The notes under the pieces are model-generated. The model saw only the letters and a list, made by a program, of their open reading frames with translations. It had not been told where the DNA came from and did no database searches. Of a DNA stretch of 64,000 bases, positions 23,011 through 64,000 are shown piece by piece. Each line of letters begins with the position of its first letter. The first letter of the stretch is position 1. Source of the DNA: Amorphochlora amoebiformis (taxonomy: Eukaryota > Cercozoa > Chlorarachniophyceae); assembly GCA_054601695.1 (NCBI GenBank), contig BAAHQB010000072.1, forward strand, positions 1-64,000, read 5' to 3'. The position numbers and the translations under genes are program-made.

Positions 23011-23049
23011 CAGGTGAAGAGAACTGAGGAGTCTTACCACGTGATGTAG
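15844..23049 (+). CDS. Gene D: unrecognised protein, 8-11 exons, 5' start not found
   Basis: Exons 15844-15874, 16848-16946, 17632-17682, 18419-18476, 19025-19066, 20186-20221, 20857-20907, 21417-21479 join in phase. Readable parts: [95 protein letters not shown] then TAA. The stop overlaps a donor (CT|GTAATA after 21475) that joins in phase to 22179-22222 ([13 protein letters not shown]), then 22578-22626 and 23014-23017 (QTVKR then TGA). Exon 22578-22626 has a rival frame (HLLFPDSEK) that would end YHVM and TAG at 23049 but does not match the preceding phase. The 20186-20221 acceptor lies inside a GA array and is the least secure. No start codon found between 15240 and 15843. Confidence 0.7.
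16200..16340 (+). repeat. CCCTAA telomere-like arrays in a gene D intron
   Basis: About 16202-16230 and 16280-16332 are runs of CCCTAA with few changes, separated by a copy of the dispersed GGTCCTCGGACTAAGACATG element. They are interstitial, inside the intron 15875-16847, and read CCCTAA on the transcript strand. Confidence 0.9.
16540..16847 (+). repeat. CCCTAA array with dispersed element, ending at a gene D acceptor
   Basis: Imperfect CCCTAA units surround two copies of the dispersed element (about 16702-16740 and 16758-16822). The perfect core is about 16635-16685. Degenerate units (CTAATCTTAAGCCTAATCTT) run directly into the acceptor AG at 16846-16847. Confidence 0.88.
16757..16822 (+). 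repeat. Dispersed element tied to CCCTAA arrays (one of six copies)
   Basis: The element reads about 65 bp: ATAGCCCCACTCTGTGGAGG, then AGTCAATGGTCCTCGGACTA, then TGAATAATCCGATCCTAA. Other copies: 16243-16285 and 16702-16745 (partial), 47844-47910 (nearly identical), 48080-48145 and 58895-58940 (diverged). The 47844 copy contains the perfect palindrome GTCCTAGGAC. Every copy is flanked by CCCTAA units. Confidence 0.85.
19259..20185 (+). repeat. (GA)n array in a gene D intron
   Basis: About 930 bp of GA with interspersed units such as GATAGAGAGCGAAAAGATAG and GGGAGCGATACAGAGATAGA, repeated many times. It lies in sense orientation as purine sequence right up to the predicted acceptor of exon 20186-20221, instead of a pyrimidine tract. 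Confidence 0.92.
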
Positions 23050-23854
23050 TGAGAGCGGGCTGGTTTATTTATATGGGGAGGCAGTTGTGTGCAGATGTCC
23101 AACCCCGCAATAATATTGAATTTTATACATACTCTCGATACTATCGGATGATAAAATTTAACGATGGTAATACTATTGGATGAGACGATCACAGTATGGT
23201 AATTTTTCTGGTTTATAAAACTCGTATCGGCTATAGATCTTGAGAGTCCAGGATTACCGGGTAATTTCTAGAATTTATACTAGTTTATACTAGTTATACG
23301 TAATCTACGTAATACCGGTGTTTATCAATTTTTAGAAATTATATGATCCCTTGACATCCAGTTATGATATGCTAGATATGGCTCTATTGCTAAAAATACC
23401 AATGTTATTGTCCTAGATCTAGAGATGTCTATACTAGAAGCGTATAGTACTGAGTACTACTCTACTACTACTAGCTAGACTAGTACTATCGGATATGGCT
23501 ATGGCACATACAAGCATACCACACTATAACTAGTGTATCACAGATCAAGCCAGCTGACACGACGAGACACATGACAAACTGCGTATGTAGTAGATATGCC
23601 TAGATGCCGACTACCAGTATCAATTGAATTAGTTTAGAATATGGTCTAGATGGTTTCATGATCACTACGTACGACAAGCACGACAGATCCAGAGTCTCAT
23701 TCCAGACCATCCTTTACCAGTTTACATTAGGTGTTTATTCTAGTTATCGCAGCCATACTAGCCGTATAATTCAACGATAAATTCAATCATCACCTTGATC
23801 AATAGATCACGACGGAGGCTCCCCCTTACTGACGATCGAGATGTACAGATATTT
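23050..23854. other. CTAG-rich spacer between convergent genes D and F
   Basis: About 800 bp without TA microsatellites. Many ACTAGT, CTAGA and TAGTACTA words, for example TATACTAGTTTATACTAGTT at about 23276 and TAGTACTGAGTACTACTCTA at about 23446. No convincing exon. It likely contains the 3' untranslated ends of both genes. Confidence 0.6.
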
Positions 23855-33478
<9,624 letters not shown>

Positions 33479-33698
33479 CTGTTGGTTGGGGTTAATATCA
33501 GGTCAGGGGTTGGGTTGACGCGATTGGGGTCAGGGTTAGGGGTAGGAGTAGGATTTGTGTTTCGGTTGGAGATTTTGTTTTAGATGAATCAAATTGGATT
33601 TGATTATATGCATTGTTATGTGTTCTGTTTTACATGACACTGCGAACCTGTATATATACATGTACATACGGAAGTACGTAGATATATATTGTACATAC

Positions 33699-33747
<49 letters not shown>

Positions 33748-33777
33748 ATACTCTATATGTATATTATATGTAATATA

Positions 33778-33826
<49 letters not shown>

Positions 33827-34071
33827 TATATATATGTACATATATATATGTGTGTGTGTGTGAGTGTGTACAAATACATATCTGAATAGTTTACATGCAT
33901 ACATGTGTGCAAATATATTGCATATGTAAATGTGAAAGGTATATTTGTATTCTATTTGTATTTAGTATATGAAATATATACAAGTGTACATATATTGCAT
34001 ATATATATTGTATCTGCATGTTCGTATACATAATATTATATACATATAAATATTATATATATATATATATG

Positions 34072-34102
<31 letters not shown>

Positions 34103-34225
34103 GATATATATATATATATATGTGATATATATATATATATATGATGTATATATATATATATATAATATGTATATGTATATAATATTATGTATATATATAT
34201 ATCATATATATATATATATATATAT

Positions 34226-34274
<49 letters not shown>

Positions 34275-34374
34275 CATATATACACACATACATCTCATAC
34301 TTACATTCATACATGTTCATGTACATATGTGAATGTCAATAATACAGTAGAAGACGAAAAATGAATAGAACTAA
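33479..34374. other. Spacer between genes F and G
   Basis: TTAGGG-like sequence to about 33590, then TA repeat to about 34270. The missing first exon of gene F should be here but no ATG with a usable donor was identified. Confidence 0.5.
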
Positions 34375-38496
<4,122 letters not shown>

Positions 38497-38976
38497 CTGA
38501 AAAGAAGCCCCCGCCCCATTCCAACCATATACAACCCAGGCCTATTACCTTTTCTGTTCAAATCGCGTAAGGAAAATGGGAATCTCTCGAGAAAGGTCAG
38601 AAAATCGCCCATACAGGACCGCATTTGGAGTGACGTCTACCCACCTCCATGCTGCTCTGCCCGACAAATTGTGCTCAAACCTCTAAATTCCAAATTATTG
38701 TAATAAATCGGCACTATGGTTGACCACACCGGCACGTCCACCGGTCGCAATTGGGGCGGCTTGCGGGACCTTCTTCTCATTATTTCTATCAGCTTGGGCA
38801 CAGTTGGGGCTAGAATATCCTCTCAAACCTCTGCAGATCGAATAACCTCCCATCATTCTGCGAAATTTCCCAAGAAATCTCCAATCTCTTACCTGGTTCG
38901 GACCCCCCCTGAAGTCTTCGATCCTCCTTGTCCCCCGCCCTTTCTTCTTACGAGCTCCATTGACTTTTACATCCAT
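38497..38976 (-). CDS. Possible 5' exons of gene G
   Basis: An ATG at 38974-38976 opens a very basic frame (MDVKVNGARKKKGRGTRRIE) that reaches a consensus donor CAG|GTAAGA near 38892. Downstream, about 38640-38815 is open in two minus-strand frames, one reading RKPPQLRPVDVPVWSTIVPI and the other KKVPQAAPIATGGRAG. Neither joins in phase to both the ATG exon and the exon at 38428-38496 with the splice sites I can see, so the linkage is unresolved. The base composition is clearly genic. Confidence 0.4.
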
Positions 38977-60909
<21,933 letters not shown>

Positions 60910-62044
60910 CTTCAAATTAGCTTGTCACAACGAGATCCTTCCAGAACTTCCAATCTTTTTTGCCGTCCCGTCGGGTGTGGTTCTGAAGTTAATCTAGTTA
61001 ATGTAATATATATATATATATATATTTTATTCCTTTTGAAACAACTGCCGAGGTTACCTAGGTTACCGATGTTGCGCACGTGACCTAGGTGACCTTTTCG
61101 TTAAATATTACTAGAGATATTTTCGAGAAAGGTTGCGTGTCGTGTTTTTACTACTACAAGTATATTCGTATACCTAGTATCAATCCGAGTGATCTCTAGA
61201 TCTATCCGAGTTGTGATAAACCTTCTAAGTATGACTTGATACTAGATGATAATACACTAGAGTACAGTACACCCTCTGGAACTTGTGGTATTTCTAGTAT
61301 TAGTTACTAGTTGTATTACTAGTACTAGTAGTATTCTAGGTATTAGCGTATGGTACCTACTATGATGATGCGAACAGTCTGATTTATACTAGTTATACTA
61401 GTTCTAGTAGTTATACTGTATAGTGAACAGTGTTGTATACTGGTATAACTCTTTCTAGCTAGCTACAAATTCAATGATCACACTACTAGACTACAGTGTA
61501 TAACTAAGATTCAACGATCGATTTTTTATTTCAACTGAGCCGCTCTAGCGCTGGCTAGAAGGCCGTGCCTTAGCGGCGAGTACGTTTATACGTTAACAGC
61601 TGCCAATAACTCGAGACAGAACGTCATCAGATAAAAACCGTTTCTGTAACACCTGCAATGCACCTAGATCTACTAGATCTAGTGAGCAATGACGAAATGT
61701 CTAGAAATGTATCCCAAGATAGAATTCCACAGACTACTTTTAGGTCTTTGAGTAGCAATCCACTGATCGAGACACACTAGACCTCTTCTTCCCCCTAAAA
61801 AATATACGAGTCGTTCCCCCGTTTAACAAGTTCGGCTTTTTGTTTCCCACAATCCTATTATCCTCTTCACTGCCTTTTATTGACTCCAATACGCTCGATA
61901 AGTCTCATACCGGATCCCTTCACCAGCCACTGGCAATCCGGCCATTGGGCGCCCGATAGCCGACTTTCTAATTAGAAAGAAATATGCGCTTCGGTTATCT
62001 TGTGGTAAAATTAGCAAAACCAATTATCGTGTGACCCGTTTAAA
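60910..62044. other. CTAG-rich spacer downstream of RF3
   Basis: Begins with the RF3 3' untranslated region. From about 61130 to 61790 it has the same vocabulary as 23050-23854 (TATACTAGTTATACTAGTTC at about 61384, TACTAGTACTAGTAGTATTC at about 61317). No exon was recognised. Confidence 0.6.
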
Positions 62045-62427
62045 GTGTCACATTTTTCAAGGGCGAAACCTCGAAGGGCGGGAGACCGCCAAAAATGTAC
62101 CGCCAAAAATGTACCGCCAAAAATGTACCTACGTATGTATATAATATATGTGTATATATATATATATATGTATGTTACATACATATATAATATGTTTTAC
62201 ATGTATGTACGGATATGTACACCCATATATGAAATATGCATACATTTCTACATGTATAAAATCAAACCCTTTTCGTTGAATCACAGCCTGACCTCTGCCT
62301 GCAGCTTAGATTTCAATCCGCTTTCTGTTCAAGTAACATGTTTACGCATTTCTTCTCACAAGTGGTTGAAAGAATGAAGAGGGCGGAAAAAGATGGATTG
62401 GTCGAAAATTACATCAAAAAGGGTTGA
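62045..62427 (+). CDS. Gene I: C-terminal exon of an unrecognised gene, with a possible upstream exon
   Basis: The secure exon is 62287-62427: after a CAG acceptor the frame reads MFTHFFSQVVERMKRAEKDG, then LVENYIKKG and TGA. The segment looks like a charged amphipathic helix at a protein C-terminus. About 150 bp upstream, 62045-62130 is a non-repeat island with an open frame (SHFSRAKPRRAGDRQK) that ends in a 14-bp tandem repeat and a GTATGT donor-like site. The connection in phase is not established. No function assigned. Confidence 0.52.
62087..62130 (+). repeat. Tandem repeat of a 14-bp unit
   Basis: ACCGCCAAAAATGT occurs three times in a row just before a GTATGT donor-like site in the possible 5' exon of gene I. 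Confidence 0.85.
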
Positions 62428-62507
62428 AATGAGGACAACCTTCCCGTCTAGGTTATTTATAAGATTATGTGCATATATATATATATATATATGTGATACG
62501 TAGGATT

Positions 62508-62552
<45 letters not shown>

Positions 62553-62642
62553 ACATATATATGTATATATATATATAATATATTACATATGTTAATATAT
62601 ACATTTCTATATTACATATAGATGTATGTAAATTTTCAATCT

Positions 62643-62688
<46 letters not shown>

Positions 62689-62864
62689 ATGTATATATAT
62701 ATATGTATAAATATATTAGATAGTATATACGTATATATGCATATAACATATGTTCATGTTAGTATATATACACTGAATATGCACACTATTTCTCAAAATA
62801 TTATAGAGATACATAGAAACATATTATATATATGTATATGTGTATAAATATGTACGTATGTATG

Positions 62865-62904
<40 letters not shown>

Positions 62905-62956
62905 ATATATGCGTGTGTGTGTATGTATTTGTTTATATACTTTATCTCAGCATATA

Positions 62957-63017
<61 letters not shown>

Positions 63018-63073
63018 CAATGTATATACATATAATATATATAATATATATATGTATGTATGTATATATATAC

Positions 63074-63115
<42 letters not shown>

Positions 63116-63164
63116 CTATATATTTATTTACTTATATACGTATAAAGATAAATTCTAAATTCAG
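62428..63164. other. TA-repeat stretch after gene I
   Basis: Interrupted (TA)n with no unique island longer than about 40 bp and no exon-like sequence. Confidence 0.6.
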
Positions 63165-63230
63165 GATTGATAGTTACAGCTCTCTCGATTCTGATTCTCT
63201 TCCTACAAGGATTCCCCACTAAGATCCCAC
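63165..63230 (+). CDS. Possible exon encoding a hydrophobic segment
   Basis: Between a CAG acceptor and a strong GTATGT donor the frame reads [20 protein letters not shown], which could be a membrane helix. A second frame ([17 protein letters not shown] then TAA) is also open. No neighbouring exons could be joined to it; it may belong to gene I if that gene does not stop at 62427, or be non-coding. Confidence 0.3.
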
Positions 63231-63245
63231 GTATGTACAATATAT

Positions 63246-63287
<42 letters not shown>

Positions 63288-63353
63288 GTATGCATAATAT
63301 ATATATATATATATATATGTATATGTATATATATATGTATATGAATTATATAA

Positions 63354-63394
<41 letters not shown>

Positions 63395-63542
63395 TATATA
63401 TTATGTACACATGTAAACATACTATAGTATGTTATGCATACTATACATATTAAGTAATTTTTTTTGCAATGTATGTGTATTTGTGCATATACACATACAC
63501 ATATATACTTACATATATTCGTATATAGCATATCATGCGTTA

Positions 63543-63649
63543 TCATGCGTTATCGAACTGACGTAAGACGTCATCCTGCTGGGACAAGACCTAGAGGTAT
63601 ATGTATGTACGTTGCATTATATGTGTGTATAACATAGTTATATAATATA

Positions 63650-63692
<43 letters not shown>

Positions 63693-63693
63693 C

Positions 63694-63745
<52 letters not shown>

Positions 63746-64000
63746 TGTATGTATGTGAGATAATTATACACGTATATCTACAGCACACACATTACATGTA
63801 TAGTTTATATTTTTGTATTTGTTAATCAGTAAATCTAACACAGTAACTGTTGATACTCATAGTGTCCCTAAGAATCTTAACACTCTATATGGTAATAAAT
63901 ATCTTCGTTGAACTGGAACGGGCTGAACTTAGAACGGGGCATCAACCTGCCAAGTTCTTGGACTCTGAATTGGGCAAACCTCCAGAATTTTGCAATCCTG
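63543..64000 (-). CDS. Gene J: 3' end of an unrecognised gene (partial)
   Basis: Exon 63947-64000 runs in from the window edge (CKILEVCPIQSPRTWQ) to a CAG|GTTGAT donor in phase 0. The terminal exon 63543-63590 starts after CTCTAG and reads VLSQQDDVLRQFDNA then TGA. Both phases agree. The exon at the edge has another open frame (GLQNSGGLPNSESKNLA), so the first part is less certain than the last. No family recognised. Confidence 0.55.

Overview
This window is nuclear DNA of a eukaryote whose introns and spacers are packed with low-complexity sequence. (TA)n-rich tracts fill most of it, joined by CCCTAA (TTAGGG-type) telomere-like arrays, long (GA)n/(CT)n arrays and short tandem repeats. Between them lie small unique islands of balanced base composition. 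Nearly all long open frames here are artefacts (poly Y-I from TA, poly S-L or R-E from CT/GA, G-L or N-P from CCCTAA). The real coding signal is many short exons (about 27-370 nt, mostly 30-110) bounded by GT...AG. I assembled genes by requiring splice sites, compatible intron phase and uninterrupted frame. The organism cannot be named from sequence alone; a protist, possibly plastid-bearing, is an inference.

The anchor gene is on the + strand, 39578-60909: a complete bacterial-type peptide chain release factor 3 (RF3, prfC) in 26 exons and 25 GT-AG introns. The joined exons give exactly 541 codons including stop (535 residues from the internal ATG at 39593), matching bacterial RF3 in length and in motifs from the P-loop to the C-terminal domain. 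A nuclear RF3 should act in an organelle (inference).

Layout, left to right: gene A (-, 747-3437); gene M (-, 5483-5978); gene L (-, 6124-6682, 5' end missing); gene B (-, 7613-11459, possible beta-trefoil protein); gene C (-, 12372-15080, possible organelle-targeting N-terminus); gene D (+, 15844 to about 21479 or 23017), divergent from C; a CTAG-rich spacer at 23050-23854; gene F (-, 23855-33478, 15 exons); gene G (-, 34375-38496, perhaps starting at 38976), divergent from RF3; RF3 (+); a second CTAG-rich spacer after RF3; then partial genes I (+, ending 62427) and J (-, 63543 to the window end). Except for RF3 the products are not recognised; nothing links them into one pathway.

The most unusual feature is in the introns. 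Several RF3 introns carry tandem or single partial copies of the neighbouring exon, each separated by (TA)n. Two arrays repeat the 3' end of an exon with its 5' splice site (8 extra copies each, 43520-44285 and 50420-51150). One repeats a 3' splice site with the first bases of its exon (7 extra copies, 55345-55900). Single decayed exon copies lie beside five other RF3 exons and in gene F. CCCTAA arrays inside introns lie mostly in the orientation that puts CTAAC, a branch-point-like motif, on the transcript.
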